A stretch of DNA of 43,508 nucleotides, taken from positions 1 through 43,508 of the IMG/VR virus record IMGVR_UViG_3300049732_000064. One strand, given 5' to 3'. The notes beneath the pieces were generated by a model. That model saw only the letters and a program-made list of their open reading frames with translations. It was not told where the DNA came from and did not search any database. Of the stretch, positions 19,009 through 27,802 are shown one piece after another; position 1 is the stretch's first letter; every line of letters starts with the position of its first letter. This stretch comes from a virus. Both the position numbers and the translations under genes were made by a program.

Positions 19009-20048
19009 ACGTCTTTTCATCGTTGAAGGCCGCATGGCATATCGAGAAGATTGCGGCGCTTCGGGAAGGAAAAGACATTGTACCAACGCATGTGCAGTTG
19101 ATTATTTCTGATTTGTGTAATCAGGATTGTCATTTCTGCGCTTATCGGATGAGTGGCGGCTTTTCCACCGAGAAGTTTGCCGATGAGGAAGGAAACAGGA
19201 ATCCGGTCAGGTTTATTCCGACAGCCAAGGCAATTGAAATCCTTAATGATTGTGCGGAGCTTGGCGTAACGTCAATCGAGTTCACTGGTGGGGGTGAGCC
19301 GACCGTTCACCCAGATCACATTGAGATTATCGGTAAGGCTCAACAGCTTGGGCTACAGACCGGCCTTGTCACCAATGCCGTTAAATTGAGGGATGATGGG
19401 GTTTTTCGCGGGCTTGACTGGCTGCGTGTCAGCCTTGATGCGGGGACGCCGGAAACGTATCGGCGGATCAGGGCCTCGAAGCAATGGCCGAAAGTCATCG
19501 CCAATATCAAATTGGCAGCCACTTTCGAGAAGCCGCTTGTTGGTATTGGATTTGTGGTTACACGCGAGAACTACAGCGAACTGGTGGATGCTTGCAAACT
19601 GGTCAGGGATGCCGGCATCCCATATGTGCGTATCAGTGCGATGTTCTCCGAGTTCGGGGCGCGCTATTATGACGACATTCTTGACAATATACGCGAGCAG
19701 AGGGAACTGGCTGCGGCGCTTGCGACTGATTCTTTTAAGGTGGTTGATTTTTTTGGCAACCGCATTGAGGACTTGGTTTTAGGAAAGCCCGATTATTCTT
19801 TTTGTGGTGAGCAGCAGTTTGTTCTCTACATCGGCGGCGATCAGAAAGTCTACACCTGCTGCACTAACGCCTACACGACGCATGGCCAGATTGGCGATTT
19901 GAGCAGACAGTCGTTCAAGGATTGGATCAAGTCGCACCGCCGTTACGATTTTGATGCCAGCAAATGTCATCATTGTCAGTTTAACGACAAAAATCGTGTC
20001 ATTAATTTCATGCTTGAGAAGGCACCCAAGCATGTTGGCTTTGTATAA
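19005..20048 (+). CDS. Radical SAM enzyme with SPASM-like C-terminal cysteines
   Basis: A 347-residue protein. C38-N-Q-D-C42-H-F-C45 is the CxxxCxxC site for the 4Fe-4S cluster that cleaves S-adenosylmethionine; TGGGEP at 94-99 is the SAM-binding GGE motif. C267, C285-C286 and C321-H-H-C324 with GQIGDL between them resemble the SPASM/twitch region that carries auxiliary clusters in peptide- or sugar-modifying enzymes. All cysteines are intact and the length is normal. Such enzymes are rare in phage late operons. It may modify a sugar or a fibre peptide; the substrate is unknown. Confidence 0.8.
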   Translation: MNVFSSLKAAWHIEKIAALREGKDIVPTHVQLIISDLCNQDCHFCAYRMSGGFSTEKFADEEGNRNPVRFIPTAKAIEILNDCAELGVTSIEFTGGGEPTVHPDHIEIIGKAQQLGLQTGLVTNAVKLRDDGVFRGLDWLRVSLDAGTPETYRRIRASKQWPKVIANIKLAATFEKPLVGIGFVVTRENYSELVDACKLVRDAGIPYVRISAMFSEFGARYYDDILDNIREQRELAAALATDSFKVVDFFGNRIEDLVLGKPDYSFCGEQQFVLYIGGDQKVYTCCTNAYTTHGQIGDLSRQSFKDWIKSHRRYDFDASKCHHCQFNDKNRVINFMLEKAPKHVGFV

Positions 20049-20520
20049 GCACACATTGGTTCCAGACCTTGCGGGGCTTGAGGGTCACATAGGAAGCCCG
20101 AAGCTTATTGTTGATATAGGAGCTGGCATAAGGCCGGCGACATGGGTCAATGCCAGGAGGCATATCTGTGTCGAGCCGTGTCATGTATATGCGGAAATAC
20201 TCCGCGATAATGGTTATGAAGTAATCGAGACAGAGGCAGCTGACGGGATTTACTCGGCGCCATACGCCGACATGATCCTGATGCTTGATGTTATCGAGCA
20301 TATGGAGCGCGAGGACGCCAACAGTGCCATCGGATGTGCCATGATGCGTTCTGACAGGGTTATGATCTACACCCCGAACGGGTTTGTGCCACAGGACGAG
20401 GACAAGTGGGGCCTCGGACAAGTTGAGTGGCAGACGCATCGTTCCGGGTGGACACCGGATGATTTTGACGGCTGGAAGATCATAGAAGGCAAGGAAGGCT
20501 TTGCAGCCATATACGGATGA
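20032..20520 (+). CDS. Class I SAM-dependent methyltransferase-like protein
   Basis: A 162-residue protein starting at an ATG 17 nt inside the radical SAM gene. LIVDIGAGIRPATWV is motif I (GxGxR-like), CVEPCHVYAEIL the acidic ribose-binding strand, and ADMILMLDVIEHMER motif IV. It is short, lacking much of the usual substrate domain. It is probably a sugar or small-molecule O-methyltransferase within the cassette. Confidence 0.65.
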   Translation: MLALYKHTLVPDLAGLEGHIGSPKLIVDIGAGIRPATWVNARRHICVEPCHVYAEILRDNGYEVIETEAADGIYSAPYADMILMLDVIEHMEREDANSAIGCAMMRSDRVMIYTPNGFVPQDEDKWGLGQVEWQTHRSGWTPDDFDGWKIIEGKEGFAAIYG

Positions 20521-21073
20521 GGCGGCGGAGTTCTTTCGGCGGATTACCCCGGAAGAAGCCGAACGCTTCATGGCGGTCAGTACGCATCCGATGCGGGACT
20601 TGGTGGCATCGGTTGTGGCTGGCCGCCAGTTATTAGACCTCGGATGCGGCAAGGGAATCAGGATTGCCGAGTTGTACGACCCCGACAAATATCTTGGGGT
20701 CGATTGCTCAGAGGAACTGGTCAATATCGCCAAACGCGATAATCCGAGACATAAGTTCATTGTCTCCGGCATTCTTGATTTCCTTGCGACACAGGAGAAC
20801 AAGAGTCACGAAGTCGGATTGATGGTTGCGGTTCTTGAACATGTGCCGACACTGGAGACGGCGCAGCGGATTTATGCGGAGGCCCGCAGGGTCGTGAAAG
20901 AACTTCTTGTCGGATGGCATATGGTTCCAAACGGCCGGCAAAACCTGATTATGCGTGTCAAAGCCGATCTGACGGAGCCGATCTGGCAGAACAGATGGAG
21001 GGCCGGTTCGTTTGATGGCGCGGTACAAGTTAAACACCTTGACCATGCCGAACTATGGACCGTGCGTGATTGA
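20501..21073 (+). CDS. Class I SAM-dependent methyltransferase
   Basis: A 190-residue protein with a TTG start overlapping the previous stop by 20 nt. LLDLGCGKGIRIAELY is a full motif I; YLGVDCSEELVNIAK is motif II and VGLMVAVLEHVPTLETA motif IV. It resembles methyltransferases that cap or decorate glycans. It is adjacent to a second methyltransferase-like gene, suggesting two successive or different methylations. Confidence 0.75.
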   Translation: MQPYTDEAAEFFRRITPEEAERFMAVSTHPMRDLVASVVAGRQLLDLGCGKGIRIAELYDPDKYLGVDCSEELVNIAKRDNPRHKFIVSGILDFLATQENKSHEVGLMVAVLEHVPTLETAQRIYAEARRVVKELLVGWHMVPNGRQNLIMRVKADLTEPIWQNRWRAGSFDGAVQVKHLDHAELWTVRD

Positions 21074-21641
21074 GGATTTTGTGCCCTACTCGGACAGTAG
21101 GGCGCTTGTTTCGGCCGGGAAGCATTACCGGGCGCTAAACTTCATTCTGGATGTCGGATACATCTTTGATGAAGGTTTAACGCTATATGAGCCGATTGTA
21201 AGGGAAACCGGATCGTGGCTGCGGTTGGGGCACTATCATAACGGAATGATTGTTTATTCCGAGGGTGGTAGCGGTCCCCATCAGCCATTTATGTTCGGGA
21301 CTGATTGTTACTACACAGACAACGCCCCGCACGCCAAGTTATATAAAAACGGGCGGGTATTGATAGATCATTGGGGCGACGTAGCAGAACTTGGCAATGC
21401 CTTTGTGGATGACCTCGGACTGATTTTCGAGGCGCGCCGGGAATGTCAGGCGGCACCTTCCGGGTGGGCGCTTTACAGCGCAGATCACGATGGGAAGAAA
21501 GTGAAATACCTCTGTAATGGAGCCAATCCAGCCATCTACAACGGCACCGTTTATTACGGCATCTGGGCCGGAACGCAATTCGATATTGCAACAATGGATC
21601 GACGGGATTGCCTACCCGCCGACCCATACATACCAGCTTGA
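21012..21641 (+). CDS. Beta-rich protein of unknown function in glycan cassette
   Basis: A 209-residue protein rich in Tyr, Trp, Gly and Asp (LRLGHYHNGMIVYSEGGSGP, FMFGTDCYYTDNAPHAKLY, AIYNGTVYYGIWAGTQFD). The repeated short strands resemble a beta-propeller or sugar-binding sheet, but I cannot name a family. The TTG at 21012 has GGAGGG 9 nt upstream; ATGs follow at 21015 and 21045. It overlaps the methyltransferase gene by 62 nt. Confidence 0.5.
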   Translation: MMARYKLNTLTMPNYGPCVIEDFVPYSDSRALVSAGKHYRALNFILDVGYIFDEGLTLYEPIVRETGSWLRLGHYHNGMIVYSEGGSGPHQPFMFGTDCYYTDNAPHAKLYKNGRVLIDHWGDVAELGNAFVDDLGLIFEARRECQAAPSGWALYSADHDGKKVKYLCNGANPAIYNGTVYYGIWAGTQFDIATMDRRDCLPADPYIPA

Positions 21642-22671
21642 TGGACTGATACCTACCGGCGATCTTAGGAGGCGCCTGGACGTTTTCAACGAAATTGCTC
21701 CTGGGTTCTTTGACAGTGGCAATTTGCTTGATGTCGGGTGCAACAAGGGCTTCTTTTCCCTGCTGCATAAGGGGGAAGTTACCGGCATTGATACGAATGA
21801 AGAATATGTAAGGCTTTGCCTTACACTCAGGCCGGATGGCACTTTTATCAGGTGTGCTTTTGGCGAGGTCATGTTCGCCAAGCCGTTCGATAAAATCTTT
21901 ATCGGCAACGGCCCGCACTATCCATACGCGCAATGGGGATGGAAATATGTGGACCTTCTGGCGGAACTTAGTAGCGGTTTGGTACTTACGGAGGGATTAT
22001 TTGAAGCAACGAACAGGGACTCGCGGCGCTGCATACCCGACAAGAAGCAGCCGGCCTTCACCAAATCCAAGCGGGACGAAGCGCACGAAAGGCACTTCAT
22101 CAAAGTCGCGGAGACAGCCTCGCCGCTGACCCACCGCACGGTAGTTCTCTGGCGCAGGAAGGGATTGCTACACTTTGCCGACCCGGCTCATTATGCTGGC
22201 TATCTTGTGGAGGTTTATAAAGGTTGTAAGCCATTAGTTGACACTTCGGATGTCGTCATGGAGGTCTGTGTTCGCCACGACCGCGGCGTTCTCGGCCGCC
22301 AGATTATCGACTGTCGGGACTATATCTTTGTTGACCGGGATGAGGCTCGTCCGGGGTTAAATCTTGACGCCGTCAAAGACGAACTGCCAGAGTGCGACGT
22401 TCTTATCTCCACGGCTATCCTGCATCATACGGAGCCTAAATACCTATCGGCGCTGTTTGCCAACATGGCGAGGGCGACCCGCAGGCGCATGATCCTGGTG
22501 GGGCCATCGGCGGATAACGGCGGACCCCTGTTCGGGGACCACAAGTATCATATCAATGTTGAGGAAATGCGTTGTATTTCAGAACAGAACCATTGGAAAC
22601 TTGTGCAATGGTCCCGCTGTGGACTGAGCGAGCCATACGCGGAAGTCAAACTGATATTCGAGCCGCAGTAA
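21586..22671 (+). CDS. Two-domain methyltransferase-like protein
   Basis: A 361-residue protein from TTG at 21586 (an ATG at 21517 would add 23 residues of doubtful character). Domain 1 has LLDVGCNKGFFSLL (motif I) with TGIDTNEEYVRLC, then FIGNGPHYPYAQWGW. Domain 2, from about residue 215, has YIFVDRDEARPGLNLDAVKD and CDVLISTAILHHTEPKYL, resembling motifs II and IV of a second, degenerate methyltransferase that lacks a clear motif I. It may be an active-plus-regulatory fusion. Confidence 0.55.
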   Translation: MQQWIDGIAYPPTHTYQLDGLIPTGDLRRRLDVFNEIAPGFFDSGNLLDVGCNKGFFSLLHKGEVTGIDTNEEYVRLCLTLRPDGTFIRCAFGEVMFAKPFDKIFIGNGPHYPYAQWGWKYVDLLAELSSGLVLTEGLFEATNRDSRRCIPDKKQPAFTKSKRDEAHERHFIKVAETASPLTHRTVVLWRRKGLLHFADPAHYAGYLVEVYKGCKPLVDTSDVVMEVCVRHDRGVLGRQIIDCRDYIFVDRDEARPGLNLDAVKDELPECDVLISTAILHHTEPKYLSALFANMARATRRRMILVGPSADNGGPLFGDHKYHINVEEMRCISEQNHWKLVQWSRCGLSEPYAEVKLIFEPQ

Positions 22672-23285
22672 TTATTCCGATTGGTCCGGGGCATGAGGAA
22701 ATATCACGAACCGCGATAAAGAGCGTTCCTCCTTGGCTGGAATGTATTGTTGTAGATGATACTGGTGGCGCATTGGGGCGCTCGGCCGCCAGAAACCGGG
22801 GCGCGGATTTGACCTCGGCGGAATGGCTGTTCTTTCTGGATGCCGACGACAGGATGTGTTGCGATGTATCATGTATTGATACAAACACCGAAGCTACGTT
22901 CGGCAGCGTTTGTCTCGACTCGAAGGTAAGGGCGCGCAACATCCATCCCTGCGGGTGGCGTGACATTGCGCTTTACGGTTCGCGCGGGACACTGAGCATG
23001 GGGTTCTTTTGCAGGGCCGATGTAGCTCGCCGGCTGAGGTTCGATGAGGCGCTGGATGCCGGCGAGGACTTCGATTTCTACCTGCGGCTATCATCGTTTA
23101 CTAAACGCGATTACCCGTTAGTAAAAGTTGGCTATGATCTTCCATCCGCAACGGGGCCGCGTGGTTATGTAAGTCTTGATTGGGTTTCTGTCTGCAATGG
23201 GATTATTGCCAAGGCTGTCGAGGAAAACCCGCAAAAATATGATCTCCGTGGTGATGCCATACTGGCGAAGGCAGTCAATTCTTAA
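22608..23285 (+). CDS. GT2-type glycosyltransferase
   Basis: A 225-residue protein from an ATG 64 nt inside the previous gene. AAVIIPIGPGHEEISRTAI opens a GT-A fold; ECIVVDDTGG, SAARNRGADLTSAEWLFFLD and the DADD metal motif are classic family 2. GEDFDFYLRLS provides the catalytic-base region (xED). The start is uncertain: no ATG, GTG or TTG lies nearer the conserved core. Probably uses a UDP- or dTDP-sugar. Confidence 0.75.
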   Translation: MVPLWTERAIRGSQTDIRAAVIIPIGPGHEEISRTAIKSVPPWLECIVVDDTGGALGRSAARNRGADLTSAEWLFFLDADDRMCCDVSCIDTNTEATFGSVCLDSKVRARNIHPCGWRDIALYGSRGTLSMGFFCRADVARRLRFDEALDAGEDFDFYLRLSSFTKRDYPLVKVGYDLPSATGPRGYVSLDWVSVCNGIIAKAVEENPQKYDLRGDAILAKAVNS

Positions 23286-23898
23286 GAAGAACCTGAACCG
23301 CTACGCGGATTTCTACGATAACATTGAAGTTATCGTAGTTGACGATGGCTCCCCGGAGCCGGCGCAATCAGATCACAAGTTTGTCCGCATCATCAGGCTT
23401 CCGGCAAAGGATCATGCGCTTAATCCTTGTGTCTGTTTCAATAGGGGCGTTGCGGAGGCGCGCGGCGATACGATTGTTCTGACTAATCCAGAAGTGTTGC
23501 ACAGGGAGCCGATCCTTCAGCGTATGAAGGCTCGACTTGACGGATTAGGCAGGGCCTACGTTGCGGCTGCCTGCTGGGGCGGCTCCTGGTGGTACTGCCA
23601 TTCAACGAGCGAGCCACCGGATATGAAGGTTGGCAGGGCACGTCGGCCGGAGGGGGCGGGATTTCATTTCTGCTCCATGTTGCCGCGCTCGCTCTATGAG
23701 GAAGTCGGTGGTTTCTCGGAAGAATACCGCAACGGGCAGGGCTACGAGGACAACGATTTTCTGTGGAGGTTATGGATGGCCAAGACACAGTTTGAAATCA
23801 TGGATGATTGCGTGACTGAGCATATAGCCTGCCTTCCGTCCAAGTGGCATGGTGGTAGCAATAAAGAGCTTTTTGAGCGCAAATGGGCGAATGTCTGA
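23239..23898 (+). CDS. GT2-type glycosyltransferase
   Basis: A 219-residue protein. MISVVMPYWRRQSILKKNL, VIVVDDGSPEP, CFNRGVAEARGDTIVLTN (with NPE in place of the usual DxD) and GYEDNDFLWRLWM (the ED(N)D base) place it in GT2, close to galactosyltransferase-type C-terminal domains. It overlaps the large terminase start by 8 nt, closing the cassette. Confidence 0.75.
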   Translation: MISVVMPYWRRQSILKKNLNRYADFYDNIEVIVVDDGSPEPAQSDHKFVRIIRLPAKDHALNPCVCFNRGVAEARGDTIVLTNPEVLHREPILQRMKARLDGLGRAYVAAACWGGSWWYCHSTSEPPDMKVGRARRPEGAGFHFCSMLPRSLYEEVGGFSEEYRNGQGYEDNDFLWRLWMAKTQFEIMDDCVTEHIACLPSKWHGGSNKELFERKWANV

Positions 23899-25348
23899 CG
23901 CAGCAAGGCTTGCCTCACTAACTGACATTTATCGGCGCGGTATTAGGGAAAATCGTCTGGCTGTCTATCAGCCATATCCGTGGCAACTAGAATTTCACAA
24001 CGCCGGGAAAGATAACCCCGAACGGATGTTGATGGCGGCCAACCGCGTCGGCAAGACGCGCTGTGCGGCAGCCGAGTCGGCCTATCATCTGACGGGAGAC
24101 TATCCCGATTGGTGGAATGGTAAGCGTTTCGATTATCCAGTGTTGGTTTGGTCTGGTTCTCCGACGAATGAAACATCGCGGGATATTGTACAGGCAGAAT
24201 TGATTGGCGATCTGGGGGCCGGCTTAGGAACAGGCATGGTCCCGCGCGCGAAGATCATCGGCCAGCCCCAGACGCGGCAGGCTGGCGTCAAAAACGTAGT
24301 TGAGTCGTTCAAGGTCAAGCACAGGTCCGGCGGCGTTTCTGTCTGCACTCTGAAAACCTACGAGATGGGTTGGCAGAAATGGCAGGGCACGGCTCCGCAT
24401 GTGGTGTGGCTGGACGAAGAACCGGATGATTATAAGATTTTCTCTGAGGCGCAAACTCGAACGATTACATCGCATGGTGTGATTCTTGTGACGTTTACGC
24501 CTCTGCTCGGTATGACTGACTTAGTAGATCATTTTATGTCACCACCGAAGGAGATTGCTCATAGGATTTTTGTTAAGGGGGCCACCTGGGACGACGCACC
24601 GCATATGAGTGACGTTGATAAAAAGGAGAGGGCAGCATCTTATCGCACTCATGAGGTCGCGGCCCGTACTCAGGGCATTCCCATGATGGGCAGGGGTGCC
24701 ATCTTTCCAATTTCTGATGATCGCATTTCTTGTGACCCGTTTCCGATCCCGGATCATTTTGCAAGGATTAAGGGCTGCGATTTTGGTTATGAACATGCAG
24801 CGGCCGGCGCCGAAATTGCTTACGACCGCGATCAGGATATTGTTTACGTTATTGATTGCTACAAAGAGAAAGAACAATTAGCCCCCTATCATGCCGCTTG
24901 GTTCAACAAGTCCAACAGGTGGATTCCTGTTGCATGGCCGCATGACGGATTGAACACGGAAAAGAGCGGCGGCAGCAAGATCAAGGATGCTTATATCGAA
25001 TATGGCGTTAATATGCTCGGCAAGTCGGCTCGCTACGCAAAAGCCAAGGGCGAGGACAGGGAAAAGGGCGGCGGACAGGATCAGTGGCCGATAATCGACA
25101 AAATTCGCGACAGAATGAGAACTGGAAAGTTCAAAGTATTCTCAAATTTATCTGAATGGTTTGAGGAAAAGCGTTCTTACCACACAAAAGAAACGAATGA
25201 CGGCGGATCAAAGATTGTCGCTAGGCGTGACGATATTCTTAAGGCAACATTCTACGCGGTGATGATGCTGAGATATGCGGTTACGCAGGGCGAAATAACA
25301 CCACAACGCAGCGTGGCCTCTGCTCCGATAGTGACAAGCAGGTTATGA
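23891..25348 (+). CDS. terL: Terminase large subunit
   Basis: A 485-residue packaging ATPase/nuclease from ATG 23891. MAANRVGKT (residues 48-56) is the Walker A, VVWLDEE (171-177) the Walker B with catalytic Glu, and ILVTFTPLLG a coupling motif. The C-terminal nuclease begins at GCDFGYEHAAAG (D297) and ends near RRDDILKATFYAVMML. It pumps DNA into the prohead and cuts concatemers. Its start sits inside the last glycosyltransferase gene and its end overlaps the next gene by 4 nt. Confidence 0.9.
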   Translation: MSDAARLASLTDIYRRGIRENRLAVYQPYPWQLEFHNAGKDNPERMLMAANRVGKTRCAAAESAYHLTGDYPDWWNGKRFDYPVLVWSGSPTNETSRDIVQAELIGDLGAGLGTGMVPRAKIIGQPQTRQAGVKNVVESFKVKHRSGGVSVCTLKTYEMGWQKWQGTAPHVVWLDEEPDDYKIFSEAQTRTITSHGVILVTFTPLLGMTDLVDHFMSPPKEIAHRIFVKGATWDDAPHMSDVDKKERAASYRTHEVAARTQGIPMMGRGAIFPISDDRISCDPFPIPDHFARIKGCDFGYEHAAAGAEIAYDRDQDIVYVIDCYKEKEQLAPYHAAWFNKSNRWIPVAWPHDGLNTEKSGGSKIKDAYIEYGVNMLGKSARYAKAKGEDREKGGGQDQWPIIDKIRDRMRTGKFKVFSNLSEWFEEKRSYHTKETNDGGSKIVARRDDILKATFYAVMMLRYAVTQGEITPQRSVASAPIVTSRL

Positions 25349-25692
25349 AATCCATTATTACGTCGAGAGAAAAGCTGGAAGAAAGTTTCAAGAGGGCCGG
25401 CCTCGATTTGTTGCCGCGTGAGCGGGCGGGGAACTATGAGCTTTTTATCGGGGACGGGTTTTCTTCCGCCCCGCATTTTCAGTGGCAGCGATTTGGTGTC
25501 GAGCCAGGAGAATTTCCAGCCGGCATGTTCGTCACGTTCTGGTGGCTTGGCAAGGACGTTGGATCAACGGTCAAACTCCATATCGGACGACCAATGTTTA
25601 TGAATTTGTCTGAGTTCAGACGCGAGGCCCGCGTGAATGCCGCCCGCAAGGATGCGAAGGCGGCGTTGAAAAGGCTTAAAAGGGCGCATTGA
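25345..25692 (+). CDS. Small late protein between terminase and portal, unknown
   Basis: A 115-residue protein, ATGA-coupled to the terminase. A beta core (NYELFIGDGFSSAPHFQWQR, GMFVTFWWLGKDVGSTVKL) is followed by a long basic helix (RREARVNAARKDAKAALKRL). No family is recognised; its position suggests a packaging or prohead factor. Confidence 0.55.
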   Translation: MKSIITSREKLEESFKRAGLDLLPRERAGNYELFIGDGFSSAPHFQWQRFGVEPGEFPAGMFVTFWWLGKDVGSTVKLHIGRPMFMNLSEFRREARVNAARKDAKAALKRLKRAH

Positions 25693-27575
25693 TGGCATCG
25701 CAATCTGACGTTAAGACAGTCGATACGCAAGATGCTTCCGTCTCTCCCAAGCGAAGGTTTGACGCGCGCGATTGGGACTACATCGCTGAATTTGTCATTG
25801 ATGAATACAACAAGCGCAAGCGGGATCGGAACAGTCTTGAGCGCATCTGGGCCGACATTGACCGTCAGATCGCGATGGAGCCTGATGTCTCCTATAAGAA
25901 GTTGGCCAATGGAAAGCCCGACCTAGACAAAAACTGGATGTCGGAAGTCGAGTTACCGCTTCAGGCGCAAGCCCTGGAGGTTCTGAAGGCCGATGCACGG
26001 AGGCTGATGTTCCCGGATACCGGGCTGTTCTTTCGTGCACATGGTGCGATGACAGACGACTACCTGCAAACCGTCGAATTGCAATCACTTATCCTTGGCG
26101 ACCAGACGGAAGTCCCGTCGCTTATGACGCAGGACAACATTGACAAGCTGGTTGAGGGCTTTGTTCTTCACCAGTTCGCGCAGACCGATTTTCCCTCCCG
26201 CATGGATCGCATCAACGCAGAGGGCTTCAAGTACGGGATGGGCGTCGGTCGCGGGCGCATGGAGACAAAGAACGTCTATATTGACGAGGCACGTGGGCGC
26301 AGGAAGGAAACACAGAAAATTCCAGTTCTGGTTCCCTGCTCCATCAAGAATCTCTACCTGGACGACATGCGGCCGTCCATTCATTCGTCTCATGTTCTCG
26401 GGCCGGCTCATATCTGGGTTGACAACATACGATACGAAAATCTGGCACTTGCGGCCAGTCGGGGTTCATCCGATCCCGACGATGAAGATGGCGGTTGGAT
26501 GGCTGGTGCGATCAAGAAGATCGAGGCCGACGATAATGGCTATGTCCAACTTCTTGAAATGGAGGGCGATATTATTGTCCCTCGCAAGACGGTTAGGAGC
26601 ATTGTTATTCCCGGTGCCGTTGTAACGGTTGCGCTCGGCGGCAAGGACGGCGGTGGCAATGCTACAAGGGCAGTAGTTCGCTTCCGCTTCAGGAAATATC
26701 CGTTCTCAAGCTACATGCTGTTTCCATATCAGTACGAATCGGCAAATGACGCCTATTCGACAAGCCCGCTAATGAAAGGTCGTCCGTTGCAAATTCTGGC
26801 GACGGAAGCCGCAAACAGGATGATTGATAGTGGGGCATTGAAGATTGCTGCGCCAGTTGGGTGGGACAGGTCCGATCCGGTTCTTGCGGCACAGGGCGGC
26901 CCGAAGATTCATCCCTATGCGAAATGGGGTAGTAACGATCCGGCAAGTCTCAAGGTCTTTACAGAACTAGGTGGCGACCCGTCCACGATGGGCGCAATAA
27001 TGACAAACGCCATTAGCCTCTATGCTGATCTGGTCGGGGTTTTGCCGGCCCGGCTTGGCGCCCAGACAATCAGTCACACGACAGCCTTTGCTAAGGATGC
27101 GGAGTTGCAGCGCGGCGCGGTTCGCACCGTGAACTATGTCAACGCCTCGGGCCAGGGACCGATGCTTAAGTGGCTGGACATGGCCTATCAGATGGGCCGC
27201 GACAGCATCGGCAAGGACAAAATCAGTTTCTTCATTGCCTCCTACGGCGGGTTTGTCGAAGTCTCGAAGGAGCAATTGCCGGAGCAGGCGGTCTTTGAGT
27301 GGCTCGGCGCCGGTGGCCCGCAGGATGAGAACCAGAAGCTCCAGAACAAGGTCAATGGATTGCTTCTGGCCTCCAAACTTGATGCGATCAACGCCCAGAC
27401 CGGCAAACCGATGCGGATTGATTACAACAAGGCGATTGACCAAGTGCTTCGCGAGTCCGGCTGGAGCGATCTTGATGCGATCAGGCAGGGCGAAACGAGC
27501 CTTGCCGGAGCGCAGGTCGGACCAGGACCGGCGGTCGCGGCACTACAAAATCTGGCGCTGCAACAGCCGCAATGA
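25692..27575 (+). CDS. Portal protein
   Basis: A 628-class protein (627 residues from the ATG on the previous stop) lying between terminase and scaffold, where podoviral portals occur. DYIAEFVIDEYNKRKRDRNS, PLQAQALEVLKADARRLMFP, KYGMGVGRGRMETKNV and GRPLQILATEAANRMIDSG suit the stem, clip and wing of a large podovirus-type portal. It forms the dodecameric DNA channel. No frameshifts. Confidence 0.75.
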   Translation: MASQSDVKTVDTQDASVSPKRRFDARDWDYIAEFVIDEYNKRKRDRNSLERIWADIDRQIAMEPDVSYKKLANGKPDLDKNWMSEVELPLQAQALEVLKADARRLMFPDTGLFFRAHGAMTDDYLQTVELQSLILGDQTEVPSLMTQDNIDKLVEGFVLHQFAQTDFPSRMDRINAEGFKYGMGVGRGRMETKNVYIDEARGRRKETQKIPVLVPCSIKNLYLDDMRPSIHSSHVLGPAHIWVDNIRYENLALAASRGSSDPDDEDGGWMAGAIKKIEADDNGYVQLLEMEGDIIVPRKTVRSIVIPGAVVTVALGGKDGGGNATRAVVRFRFRKYPFSSYMLFPYQYESANDAYSTSPLMKGRPLQILATEAANRMIDSGALKIAAPVGWDRSDPVLAAQGGPKIHPYAKWGSNDPASLKVFTELGGDPSTMGAIMTNAISLYADLVGVLPARLGAQTISHTTAFAKDAELQRGAVRTVNYVNASGQGPMLKWLDMAYQMGRDSIGKDKISFFIASYGGFVEVSKEQLPEQAVFEWLGAGGPQDENQKLQNKVNGLLLASKLDAINAQTGKPMRIDYNKAIDQVLRESGWSDLDAIRQGETSLAGAQVGPGPAVAALQNLALQQPQ

Positions 27576-27802
27576 GTCACGTTCTGGCTTCCCTGCTTGT
27601 CCACATCAGGCAGCATGAGGGGTTTTCGGAACTGCTTGCGCTTGTTGAGCGTCCGACGATTACGACATTCAGAGTTAGTGATGCCGAGAAGCCGGAAACG
27701 GCGCGTTCCCGGTTTATCTACCAATCCGGTCAGGTGGCGCAACACGATCAGTGGATCGCCGCCTTGACCGGCAAATCCACTTCGCAACAGGAGACTAAAT
27801 GA
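27572..27802 (+). CDS. Small head-region protein, unknown
   Basis: A 76-residue protein coupled on both sides by ATGA overlaps to portal and scaffold genes. An N-terminal helix (HVLASLLVHIRQHEGFSELL) is followed by a strand pair. Its place suggests a prohead-assembly accessory role; nothing specific is recognisable. Confidence 0.5.
   Translation: MSHVLASLLVHIRQHEGFSELLALVERPTITTFRVSDAEKPETARSRFIYQSGQVAQHDQWIAALTGKSTSQQETK

Noticed and set aside
21289-21933. 214-residue minus frame
   Set aside because: It crosses two plus-strand genes, is Arg/Pro-rich and lacks a ribosome-binding site.
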